This document shows, piece after piece, positions 1 through 6,020 of a stretch of 6,665 bases of DNA (the stretch's first letter is position 1; each line of letters opens with the position of its first letter). This stretch comes from Chloroflexota bacterium (lineage in GTDB: Bacteria; Chloroflexota; Limnocylindria; Limnocylindrales; CSP1-4), in the NCBI GenBank assembly GCA_021812735.1, contig JAKAMV010000588.1, positions 1 to 6,665 on the forward strand. Reading direction: 5' to 3'. Made by a program: the position numbers and the translations under genes. Below the pieces are notes generated by a model, which was not told the DNA's origin, searched no databases, and was given only the letters and a program-made list of their open reading frames with translations.

Positions 1-1160
1 CCTTCCCCGATCCTTGGCAGCGCGCGTACTCACTCAAGGCGAACGACGTGCCGGCGGTCGTCGAGCGGCTGGCCGCGCTGGGCCTGGACGCGAACGTGGT
101 CTCCCGCGGCGAGTGGGCGGCGGCTCGGCGGGCGGGGCTCCCCAACAGACGCGTCACGCTCGAGGGGATCGGCAAGAGTGCGGGTGACCTCAGCGCGGCC
201 GTGCGCGCAGCCGCCGACGGCGTGCCGCTGCGCTGGGTGGCGGTCGAGAGCGCCGAGGAGCTGGAGGCGCTGGCCAGGCTGACCGAGCGGGCCGGGCTGG
301 GGCGCGGCGGACGGCCGCCGCTCGACGTATTGCTACGCCTCAATCCCGACGTGTCGCCCGAGACACACGCGGGCCTGGCCGTGGGTCATGGCGCCAGCAA
401 GTTCGGGATGACCGAGACTGAGCTCTCGGCGGCGGTGGCGGCGACCCCGGAGGCGGGGTCGCTCGCGATCCGCGGCGTCCACCTCCACGTGGGGTCGCAG
501 CTCGGTGCCGTGGATGCCTGGCGCGACGCGGTCCGACGGGGGCTCGCGTTGCTCGCGCTGCTCGCGGCGGGCCGGCCGGGCATGGACACGCTCGACGTGG
601 GCGGGGGCTTCCCGGTCGGAGCGCCGGGCGCTGTCCCGACGCCGGCGCGCTTCGCCGAGGAGGCGTCGCGGCTCCTGGCGTCCATCCCCTCGGCGCGGCT
701 CCCACGTCGCCTGGCCACGGAGCCCGGGCGGTTCCTCGTGGCACGCGCCGGGCTTATCGTGGCTCGAGTGCTCCACGTCCGGGAGCGGCCGGGATGGGGT
801 CGGGTGGTCGTGATCGACGCGGGCATGACCGAGCTCATCCGGCCGATGCTCTACGGCGCCCACCACGAGATCCGGGCGCTGACCTCACTGGGGCGCTCCC
901 TTGACACGGGTGCACTGCGAGCTTCCGCCGTCGAACCCGCCCGGGTGGACGGCCCGATCTGCGAGGGCACCGACACCTTCGGCACCCACGACCTGCCGCC
1001 CATCCGGCGCGACGACCTCATCGCGATCGCCGGTACCGGCGCCTACGGCGCATCCATGGCCTCGACCTACAACGGCCGGCCCGCCATCCCGCAGGTCCTG
1101 CTGGAGGCCGACGGCTCGCTCGTGCTGGGGCGGCCGCGCGGGCACCTGACCGGACGGTAG
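1..1160 (+). CDS. lysA: Diaminopimelate decarboxylase, 5'-truncated by window edge
   Basis: PLP-dependent fold-type III decarboxylase that converts meso-diaminopimelate to L-lysine and CO2 in the cytoplasm, the last step of the DAP pathway. The reading frame is open from base 3 with no start inside the window. About 35-50 N-terminal residues appear to be missing, judged against the usual ~420-residue family length. Seen in order: YSLKAN, whose Lys (codon 36-38) is the PLP Schiff-base lysine; HVGSQ (486-500); the phosphate-binding GGGF (600-611); EPGR (720-731); the LysA-like stretch MTELIRPMLYGAHHEI; CEGTD with the catalytic Cys (960-974); and GAYG followed by YNGRP near the C-terminus. The LIRPMLYGAHHEI and YNGRP segments favour LysA over ornithine or arginine decarboxylase. 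GGGF-P in place of the commoner GGGLG is a mild variation. The GTG at 48 is internal and not a true start, because the PLP lysine lies before it. Nothing suggests the enzyme is inactive. Confidence 0.93.
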   Translation, partial: FPDPWQRAYSLKANDVPAVVERLAALGLDANVVSRGEWAAARRAGLPNRRVTLEGIGKSAGDLSAAVRAAADGVPLRWVAVESAEELEALARLTERAGLGRGGRPPLDVLLRLNPDVSPETHAGLAVGHGASKFGMTETELSAAVAATPEAGSLAIRGVHLHVGSQLGAVDAWRDAVRRGLALLALLAAGRPGMDTLDVGGGFPVGAPGAVPTPARFAEEASRLLASIPSARLPRRLATEPGRFLVARAGLIVARVLHVRERPGWGRVVVIDAGMTELIRPMLYGAHHEIRALTSLGRSLDTGALRASAVEPARVDGPICEGTDTFGTHDLPPIRRDDLIAIAGTGAYGASMASTYNGRPAIPQVLLEADGSLVLGRPRGHLTGR

Positions 1161-1310
1161 TCGGTGCGGGGGGACGTACCGAGGGCGGTCACCGCCGCCG
1201 TACCAACCGCCCCCTCGCGCCGCTCGTCATCGACCGAACCGAGTCGCAGACGCGGACGCCGCGGCCGATCTGCCCGCCCCGCACCCGCTCCGCGCATCGG
1301 CTGGCACCGG

Positions 1311-1316
1311 TAAACT
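1311..1316 (+). promoter_or_regulatory. Candidate -10 box of a leaderless promoter for the NTF2-like gene
   Basis: TAAACT fits the TANNNT -10 consensus and ends exactly 7 nt before the ATG at 1324, which would place transcription initiation at or within a base of the start codon. No Shine-Dalgarno-like purine run lies before the ATG, consistent with leaderless translation. I see no good -35 hexamer at 16-18 nt. The same -10-to-ATG spacing occurs at the LysM gene. Confidence 0.42.
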
Positions 1317-1323
1317 CCCGCCC

Positions 1324-1659
1324 ATGGGAGCCACCGACACCATGGAGATCTTCTTCGAGCTGCTGAACGGCGGCGACGTGCAGGGCGCGGTCGCGCTGAT
1401 GGACGAGCGATGCGAGCTGCGCGTCCACGTCGGCGACAACTCGCGGACCCTGCGCGGCATCGACCAGGTGAGCGGCTGGTTCCTGCGTGCCGACAAGGGC
1501 CTCAGGATGGTCCCGGGCGAGGTCCGCGACATGGGCAACACATACCAGGCGGACCTGATCGTCGTCCGGCCCGGTGCGCCGAGTCAGGCGCTCGACGCCC
1601 AGTTCCGGGTCGAGGCCGGCAAGATCACCTCGATCAACCTCGCGCCGCGCACCAGGTAG
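1324..1659 (+). CDS. NTF2-like / SnoaL-like domain protein
   Basis: A 111-residue soluble protein that fits the small cone-shaped alpha+beta barrel of the NTF2-like superfamily (SnoaL type). Seen: an N-terminal amphipathic helix (MEIFFELLNGGDVQGAVALM), a beta segment ending in CELRVHVGD, the G-I-D-x-V-x-x-W-F pattern typical after the second strand, and a closing strand pair with the family-like 'FRVEAGKITSI' turn. Members include polyketide cyclases, isomerases, steroid delta-isomerase relatives and many with no known activity. I cannot assign a substrate. There is no signal peptide or membrane segment. It lies 163 bp after lysA on the same strand and faces the LysM gene convergently. The start at 1324 is chosen for its fit to the 7-nt leaderless spacing; an internal ATG at 1342 is possible and would still keep the helix. 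Confidence is good for the fold and nil for the function. Confidence 0.85.
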   Translation: MGATDTMEIFFELLNGGDVQGAVALMDERCELRVHVGDNSRTLRGIDQVSGWFLRADKGLRMVPGEVRDMGNTYQADLIVVRPGAPSQALDAQFRVEAGKITSINLAPRTR

Positions 1660-1710
1660 CTTCGGTTCGCGGCGCGCCGCCTGAGCGGGCCTGCTCGCCC
1701 CGTCTGTGCG
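1660..1710. other. Convergent intergenic spacer with two short palindromes
   Basis: The 51-bp gap between the stop of the NTF2-like gene and the stop of the LysM gene holds a perfect 12-bp palindrome, GCGGCGCGCCGC (1669-1680), followed by an imperfect one, GAGC-G-GGCC-T-GCTC (1683-1696). Neither is followed by a T-run on either strand. They could act as a GC-rich bidirectional stop or pause structure between converging genes, or be chance in a GC-rich spacer. Confidence 0.3.
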
Positions 1711-3081
1711 CTACTGGGACGGCGACGCCCCGCTGACGGCCGAGGGCGAGGCGCCCGTGACCGCGCCCGACGCCCCCGCTCCCCTGGGCGGGATGGTGAT
1801 CTGGTCGCCGATCTTGATCGAGTTCTGGTTCTTGATCTGCGGGTTCGCGGCGAGGATCGCCTTGACGGTCACGCCGTTGCGCGCGGCGATCTTGCTCAGC
1901 GTGTCACCCGCGACCACCGTGTAGACGAACGACGTCGGCGCCGCGACGGTGGGCTGGGGGGTGACCGACGGCGACGCGGACGCCGACTGCGAGGCCCCAG
2001 CCGACGACTGCGTCGCGGGGTGCTTGCCCAGCCCGAGGAGCATCGGCGAGATGAAGAACAGCAGCAGCGCAGCCAGAACGAGCGCACCGGCGGCGATCCC
2101 CAGCCGCGAGAAGCCAGCGAGCGACGGCAGGCCGACGCGGGTTCGCAGCGACGGGTACGCCTCGTAGCGGCGCGGTCGCTCCCAGGCCGGGCCGAACAGC
2201 TCCTGGGCCTCGAGCGGTGCCGGCTTCGCTCCGTCCCGAGTCGACTGGGCGCGCAGCGGTTCCGGCTTGGGCCGGCCCGGTTGGGGCGGTGTGGGCCGCG
2301 CCGACGCAGGCCTGCTGGGGGGCAGCTGGCGGACGGGCCGGAACGCCGCGTCGTCATCGTCGTCCGGCTCGAGGGCACCTGCCGCCGCCCACGAGGCCAG
2401 CGGTCGGGCGGGGGCCGGCAGGCTGGGATCGGGCCCGGCGAGGCGGGCTGCGGGGCTGTCGGCAAGGCCGCGTCCCTCGCTTCGTCGCTCATCCCGGACG
2501 TCGCGCTGCCCGTCCTCGGCCCAGTGGCGAGCCGCGGCGGCCCCGCCCAAGGCAGCAGCCGCACCTGCGGCGCCAGCAACGCTACTGGAATTCCAACCCG
2601 CGATGGCGCCCGGTGCCTCCGTCGGCGGGCTGTCTTCTGCGTCGTCCTCCTCGGCCCCGTCGTCCGACATCCAGGGCGGCGGCGCGGCCCAGTCCCGGGG
2701 CGGCACGCGACGCGGCGGGATGGGCTGCGCACTGCTGAGTGGGGCGTGGCGCGGCCCGCGCTCGACCGGGGGCAGCGGCAGAGGGCGGGATGTGTCCTCC
2801 TCACGTTCGCGCTGCCAGACGGCAGGCGCCGTGGAGGCGGGCGCGGGGCGGGCGGCCGCGGCCTCGCGCTTCGCCCAGTCCTGGAATGCAGGGCAGACCG
2901 CGAAAGCGGGCGACAGGCAGTACGCGTCCTGGTGCGCGATCGCGCGCGGCGCGGGCACTGGCTCCGCGAAGCAGCGGTGCCGGTGGTCGGGCGCCGTGGA
3001 GCGGGCGTCGCGGTCATCCTCGAAGGCGACGAACGGGCAGGCGGGGGCGCCGTCGGTGCTCGGGATCCCTCGGTCGGTCAT
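1711..3081 (-). CDS. Single-pass membrane protein: N-terminal Cys4 motif, disordered linker, C-terminal LysM
   Basis: A 456-residue protein from the ATG at 3081. Residues 15-69 hold cysteines at 15, 37, 55 and 63 (C-x21-C-x17-C-x7-C) with His35 and an AHQ at 49-51. The block begins CPFVAFEDD and continues into AYCLSPAF and CPAFQDW, an arrangement I have seen in uncharacterised proteins of Chloroflexota and related lineages; it may bind a metal. Then comes a long low-complexity region rich in Pro, Ala, Arg and acidic residues, including a DDDDD run and an Ala/Gly run. One strong membrane helix follows at about 327-351 (LGIAAGALVLAALLLFF). After a Ser/Thr/Ala/Pro linker there is one LysM domain at about 387-432 (YTVVAGDTLSKIAARNGVTV ... 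IKIGDQITIPP), then a tail with repeated GASPS. LysM binds GlcNAc-containing glycans such as peptidoglycan, so the C-terminus should lie outside the membrane and the Cys block in the cytoplasm. The frame extends upstream to a TTG at 3189, but the 3081 ATG sits 7 nt after TATGAT and directly precedes the motif. Function is unknown. Confidence 0.88.
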   Translation of the reverse strand: MTDRGIPSTDGAPACPFVAFEDDRDARSTAPDHRHRCFAEPVPAPRAIAHQDAYCLSPAFAVCPAFQDWAKREAAAARPAPASTAPAVWQREREEDTSRPLPLPPVERGPRHAPLSSAQPIPPRRVPPRDWAAPPPWMSDDGAEEDDAEDSPPTEAPGAIAGWNSSSVAGAAGAAAALGGAAAARHWAEDGQRDVRDERRSEGRGLADSPAARLAGPDPSLPAPARPLASWAAAGALEPDDDDDAAFRPVRQLPPSRPASARPTPPQPGRPKPEPLRAQSTRDGAKPAPLEAQELFGPAWERPRRYEAYPSLRTRVGLPSLAGFSRLGIAAGALVLAALLLFFISPMLLGLGKHPATQSSAGASQSASASPSVTPQPTVAAPTSFVYTVVAGDTLSKIAARNGVTVKAILAANPQIKNQNSIKIGDQITIPPRGAGASGAVTGASPSAVSGASPSQ

Positions 3082-3088
3082 CGTCGGG

Positions 3089-3094
3089 ATCATA
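3089..3094 (-). promoter_or_regulatory. Candidate -10 box of a leaderless promoter for the LysM gene
   Basis: On the minus strand TATGAT (5 of 6 matches to TATAAT) ends 7 nt before the ATG at 3081. The gap sequence is CCCGACG, similar to CCCGCCC at the NTF2-like gene. There is no Shine-Dalgarno before the ATG. The alternative ATG at 3093 lies inside this hexamer, which argues against its use as a start. No clear -35 is visible. Confidence 0.5.
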
Positions 3095-3211
3095 CCCGTC
3101 TGTCGCGGCGCGGTCGCGCCGGAGCGCGGGCGGACGATGGCGGGCGCCGCGGCGACCCCGGGGCTCGGGTTCCCGCAATCCATGCGCAACCGGCCCGATC
3201 ACGCGCCGTGA

Positions 3212-3240
3212 TAGACCGCCGCCCCGCGGGCGGCTACGCT
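3212..3240 (+). promoter_or_regulatory. Candidate promoter for the leader ORF and regulator gene
   Basis: TAGACC at 3212-3217 (4 of 6 matches to TTGACA) is followed by a 17-bp spacer and TACGCT at 3235-3240, which fits TANNNT. Initiation would fall near 3247, giving an untranslated leader of about 55 nt before the Shine-Dalgarno-led GTG at 3303. The call comes from the motif match alone, in a GC-rich region where chance matches are fewer but not rare. Confidence 0.33.
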
Positions 3241-3276
3241 GCGCGACCGGGGGGCGGCGTGCTCCAGCCGCCCGCG
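3225..3276. repeat. Perfect 10-bp inverted repeat around the candidate -10 box
   Basis: Arms CGCGGGCGGC (3225-3234) and GCCGCCCGCG (3267-3276) are exact reverse complements separated by 32 bp. The left arm ends directly against the candidate -10 hexamer. A copy of the inner seven bases, GGGCGGC, also occurs at 3252-3258, so in RNA the right arm could instead form a 7-bp hairpin with an 8-nt loop (3252-3273) within a few bases of the predicted 5' end. It could be an operator, a 5' stabilising hairpin or a GC-rich coincidence. Confidence 0.4.
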
Positions 3277-3302
3277 ACGCCAACCCGAGGAGAGACGCCG
3301 CC

Positions 3303-3392
3303 GTGCTGACGACGACCGGGGGGCCGCGCCGGCCTCGCCTGGGCCGGAGCCCTGGCGAGTCTCGCGGCGCCCTCGTGGCCGCGCCGAGGTGA
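3303..3392 (+). CDS. Possible 29-residue leader peptide overlapping the regulator start
   Basis: A GTG at 3303 is preceded by GAGGAGAG (3287-3294), 8 nt away, one of the best ribosome-binding sites in the window. The frame runs 29 residues (VLTTTGGPRRPRLG...) and stops with TGA at 3390-3392, overlapping the upstream GTG of the regulator frame at 3389 as GTGA, the arrangement seen in translationally coupled genes. The peptide is rich in Arg, Gly and Pro and has no recognisable domain or membrane segment. It is too short for coding statistics, so it may be a leader ORF, a remnant or chance. Confidence 0.27.
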   Translation: MLTTTGGPRRPRLGRSPGESRGALVAAPR

Positions 3393-3412
3393 GCGCGTCC
3401 CGGGAGGGGGAC

Positions 3413-4147
3413 GTGGTCGCATGGCAGGGGCTCGTCAGGGTCGCGGACGCTCGCATCCGCGTGCTGGTCGCCCACGGCGATCCCGCCCGGGTGGGCGAGA
3501 TCGTCCACGTGCTGGGCGAGGCGGGCATGGAAGCGGTCACAGCCTACCGGGGTGCGGCGGCACTCGCGCGCGTCGCCGACGAGGCACCTGACCTCGTCAT
3601 CGTGGGCGAGCGCCTGGGCGACGGCCCGGCGGTGGAGCTGATCCCGAGGATCCTCGGCCGCGTCCGCCTGCCGATCCTTGCCCTGTCGGCCCGCCCCGAC
3701 GATCGTGCAGTGGTCGCGCTGCTCGACGCCGGCGCCGACGACGTGATCAACGCCGCGTTCCGCCCGCCCGAGCTGCTGGCCCGGCTGCGCGCGCTGCTGC
3801 GCCGCGCGGGCGGGCCCAGCCAGACGCCGCCGTCCGGTCCCCTCCCCGACGGCCTCCTGGTCGATCCTGGCCGCCGCGAGGCCCGCATCCGTGAGCAGCG
3901 GCTGGCGCTCACGCCCACCGAGTTCGAGCTGCTGGTCCTCATTGCGCTGCGCCGCGGCGACGTGGTGGACCATCGGACCCTCCTGCGCGCCGTGTGGCCG
4001 GGGCGCCCCGACGCCGACGCGGACCTCCTCCGCACGCACCTGACGCACCTCAACGCGAAGCTGATCGGCGCCGGGCACCCCGGCCTGCGCAACGTTCGGT
4101 CCACGGGCTACGCGCTGCGGGTGACGGGCGCCGAATCGTTCCGATAG
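3413..4147 (+). CDS. OmpR/PhoB-type regulator with degenerate receiver domain
   Basis: About 244 residues from the GTG at 3413, which has GGGAGG at 3402-3407 (5-nt gap). An earlier in-frame GTG at 3389 adds 8 residues, has no ribosome-binding site of its own but overlaps the stop of the leader ORF. Residues 14-130 align throughout with a CheY-like receiver: strand RIRVLVAHGD, PDLVIVGERL, PILALSARPDD, LDAGADDVINAAF, ELLARLRALLRR. The functional residues are lost: the acidic pair is HGD instead of DD, the phospho-acceptor Asp aligns with Gly65 (VIVGE instead of LLLD), and the conserved Lys of KPF is Ala114 (NAAF). Only the Ser92 of the Thr/Ser position remains. Residues ~147-236 form a winged helix: LTPTEFELL (166-174), RAVW, a recognition helix LLRTHLTHLNAKL, and STGYALRV for the wing. 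The protein is predicted to bind DNA without phosphorylation-driven control. No sensor kinase lies nearby. The target is unknown; its own upstream region or the downstream permease are candidates. Confidence 0.88.
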   Translation: MVAWQGLVRVADARIRVLVAHGDPARVGEIVHVLGEAGMEAVTAYRGAAALARVADEAPDLVIVGERLGDGPAVELIPRILGRVRLPILALSARPDDRAVVALLDAGADDVINAAFRPPELLARLRALLRRAGGPSQTPPSGPLPDGLLVDPGRREARIREQRLALTPTEFELLVLIALRRGDVVDHRTLLRAVWPGRPDADADLLRTHLTHLNAKLIGAGHPGLRNVRSTGYALRVTGAESFR

Positions 4148-4191
4148 GCGCCGTCCGGCCGCACCGCCAGGCACCGTCCGGCCCCACCGCC
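4148..4191. repeat. Imperfect 23-bp-period tandem duplication after the regulator stop
   Basis: Two 21-bp units (4148-4168 and 4171-4191) differ at two positions only (4150/4173 and 4161/4184); each contains CCGTCCGGCC and CACCGCC. The first unit starts on the base after the stop codon. There is no T-run, so it is not a classical terminator. It is probably a local slippage duplication; a tandem binding site is possible. The remainder of this 250-bp gap holds only the leader elements of the permease. Confidence 0.6.
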
Positions 4192-4343
4192 GACAGCCTG
4201 CCGCGGTGTCCGCCACTACCGGCCCGACGGTCGCCGGCGCAACTCGCCCGGTGCGCGGCCGCCGCCCGAATGCACACGCCGCCGCAACCGTGCCGCATCC
4301 GATTCTCCCGGCTTCCTCCATGAGGGCCCCGCGCGGACGCCCA

Positions 4344-4349
4344 TACGGT
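4344..4349 (+). promoter_or_regulatory. Weak candidate -10 box for the permease gene
   Basis: TACGGT fits TANNNT and would start transcription around 4356, just before the hairpin at 4359. No convincing -35 is visible at 16-19 nt. This is the only TANNNT match I noticed close to the permease leader. Confidence 0.2.
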
Positions 4350-4358
4350 TGGGATAGA

Positions 4359-4391
4359 GGCGGCAAGGGCCGCCGGCAAGGAGGATAGGAG
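4359..4391 (+). promoter_or_regulatory. GC hairpin plus Shine-Dalgarno in the permease leader
   Basis: GGCGGC (4359-4364), loop AAGG, GCCGCC (4369-4374) form a perfect 6-bp hairpin. Three bases later comes AAGGAGG (4378-4384), and a second site AGGAG (4387-4391) lies 6 nt from the ATG at 4398. The second site has the better spacing. The hairpin does not cover either site, so it could protect the mRNA 5' end or keep the ribosome-binding region open. It has no U-tract and is not a terminator. Confidence 0.42.
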
Positions 4392-4397
4392 CGACCG

Positions 4398-5966
4398 ATG
4401 GCGACCGCGCCGACGACGCCTGCAGCCGGAGCGGGCGAGATGAAGCGAACCCTGAGCCTCACCGGTCTGACGATCAACGCGATGGCGCTGATCGCTCCCG
4501 GAGCGTTCCTGTGGACCACGTTCCAGTCGCAGTCCCTCCAGTCGGTGGGCGGCGCGACCACCGCACTGGACATGCTCCCTGGCCTGCTCTTCGCGCTCGT
4601 CCTGGCCTTCCTGACCGCACTCTCCTACTCGGAGCTCGCCAACCTGTACACGAACGCCGGCGCCGGCTCCTCCTACTACTTCGCCGAGGCAGCGTTCCTC
4701 GAGCGCGAGGAGGCGGCCCACTACAAGTTCGCACGCCTGGCCAAGTTCATCGTGGGCTGGGTCTCGCACCTCTACTACTGGATCTACCCCGGGATCATGG
4801 TGGCGTTCACCGGCGTCCTCGCCGTCTACATCCTCGGCCTGTTCGGCATCACGCTGTCCACGCCGCTCGAGGTGCTGGTCGTCGTGCTGTTCGCGGCCAT
4901 CACCGGCGCCATCGCCTTCCGCGGCATCGCGGGCTCCACCATGACCGCAGTCGTGATCAACGTCATCCAGCTGACCGCGCTGGTCGTGTTCTCCGCCCTG
5001 GCGATCATCTTCCGTCTCACGCACCCCGACGCCGGCTACGTCCACGACGGCATCACGTCGGTCGTGCTCCCGCACTTGATGACCAACGTTCTGTTCCAGG
5101 GGACGATCGCGATCCTGCTCCTCGTCGGCTTCGAATCCGTCACGGCCCTCGGCGCTGAGGCGATCAACCCCAAGCGCGACGTGCGCCGCGCGGTCCTGCT
5201 CTCGCTGGCCATCCAAGGCGGCATCGCCTACCTGCTCGAGTACGTGTCGGCCAACCTGTTCGTCAACTCGAGCCTCACCGCCACCGACGCAACAGGCGCC
5301 CAGGTCAACGGCTACGCGGCTGCGGCCGCCTCGGGCGCGCCGATCGGCGACATGATGCGGTTCATCGGCGACACGATGCTCGGCGGTACCGGTCTGCCGC
5401 TGACGATGGTCCTCGCCGCCACCGTGCTGGTGGCCCTCGTCGGCACGACGCTCGCCTGCCTCAACACCGGCGTCCGGATCACCTACGTGATGGGCCGCGA
5501 TAAGGAGATGCCGAGCCTGCTGGGCATGCTCCACGGCAAGTACGCCACGCCGCACTACGGCGTCATCGCCCTCGCCGCCGTCTCGGCGCTCATCGGGGCG
5601 TACGGCGTGCTCTCCGCGGACAACCTGCTCCAGACGATCCTCGCCTCGAACGTGGGTACGTTCCTCGTGTACGGCATGACGAACCTGATCGTCGTGTTCG
5701 CCTTCTGGCACCGCGCCGAGCGCAGCTTCGCCAAGCACATCCTTGTCCCCGTGGCCGGGATGGTGGCCAACCTCGCGATGCTGCTCGCGGTGGTCGGGCT
5801 CTCGATCGGCGCCGGTGGCTCCACGCAGACCGACACCCTGGTCGCGCTCGGCTTCGACGCCGTGTGGATCGCGGCTGGCGGCGTGTGGCTGCTCGCTAAC
5901 TCGCGCGCGACCAGCCGGAGCCTGCTGGTGCGGCCTACGTCGGCGAAGGCCATCGATGTCGCGTAG
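4398..5966 (+). CDS. APC-superfamily amino acid permease
   Basis: A 522-residue polytopic inner-membrane transporter, likely importing an amino acid or related amine by cation symport or exchange, as is usual for the APC family. I place about 12 membrane helices near residues 20-42, 58-80, 115-148, 157-175, 182-204, 229-252, 264-289, 333-360, 385-405, 409-437, 449-472 and 480-500. Helix 1 carries the unwound-helix type stretch NAMALIAPGAFLW. Helix 6 and its exit give GFESVTALGAEAINPKRDV (244-262), matching the family's GFE...aEE...NP+RD signature. After helix 8 come GVRITYVMGRDKEMPSLLG and KYATPHYG, equivalent to the typical 'aRDg.lP..l' and 'tP' motifs. An acidic/basic stretch, FLEREEAAHYKFARLAKF (100-117), lies between helices 2 and 3. 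Substrate specificity cannot be read from sequence. The start is supported by a strong ribosome-binding site. The gene lies 250 bp after the regulator and 54 bp before the phosphatase gene, all on the same strand. Confidence 0.92.
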   Translation: MATAPTTPAAGAGEMKRTLSLTGLTINAMALIAPGAFLWTTFQSQSLQSVGGATTALDMLPGLLFALVLAFLTALSYSELANLYTNAGAGSSYYFAEAAFLEREEAAHYKFARLAKFIVGWVSHLYYWIYPGIMVAFTGVLAVYILGLFGITLSTPLEVLVVVLFAAITGAIAFRGIAGSTMTAVVINVIQLTALVVFSALAIIFRLTHPDAGYVHDGITSVVLPHLMTNVLFQGTIAILLLVGFESVTALGAEAINPKRDVRRAVLLSLAIQGGIAYLLEYVSANLFVNSSLTATDATGAQVNGYAAAAASGAPIGDMMRFIGDTMLGGTGLPLTMVLAATVLVALVGTTLACLNTGVRITYVMGRDKEMPSLLGMLHGKYATPHYGVIALAAVSALIGAYGVLSADNLLQTILASNVGTFLVYGMTNLIVVFAFWHRAERSFAKHILVPVAGMVANLAMLLAVVGLSIGAGGSTQTDTLVALGFDAVWIAAGGVWLLANSRATSRSLLVRPTSAKAIDVA

Positions 5967-6020
5967 CCCGTGAGGCGGCCGTTGCCGCAGCCGTCGAACC
6001 GGGGTGGGGGCTGACTCCCC

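Noticed and set aside
48..1160. GTG at 48 as the lysA start
   Set aside because: It lies after the PLP-binding lysine (36-38), which is essential, so the true start is left of the window.
1184..1196. GGCGGT-C-ACCGCC palindrome after lysA, possible terminator
   Set aside because: The stem is short, with a 1-3 nt loop and no T-run; it may be an operator or chance, and support is too weak to list.
2020..3309. 429-codon plus-strand frame, and others, opposite the LysM gene
   Set aside because: Arg/Gly-rich with no motif. The minus-strand frame has a LysM domain, a membrane helix and a Cys motif.
4206..4388. 60-codon frame in the gap before the permease
   Set aside because: It has no ribosome-binding site and no domain, and it overlaps the permease leader hairpin and Shine-Dalgarno.
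3014..4573. 519-codon minus-strand frame opposite the regulator
   Set aside because: It spans the regulator and parts of both neighbours, has no recognisable domain and shows shadow-frame composition.
5975..6020. Hairpin GCGGC-CGTT-GCCGC after the permease and a G-run/C-run pair before the phosphatase ATG
   Set aside because: Both are short and expected in GC-rich DNA, with no T-run. They could be a weak terminator or occlude the phosphatase start, but nothing in the sequence decides it.
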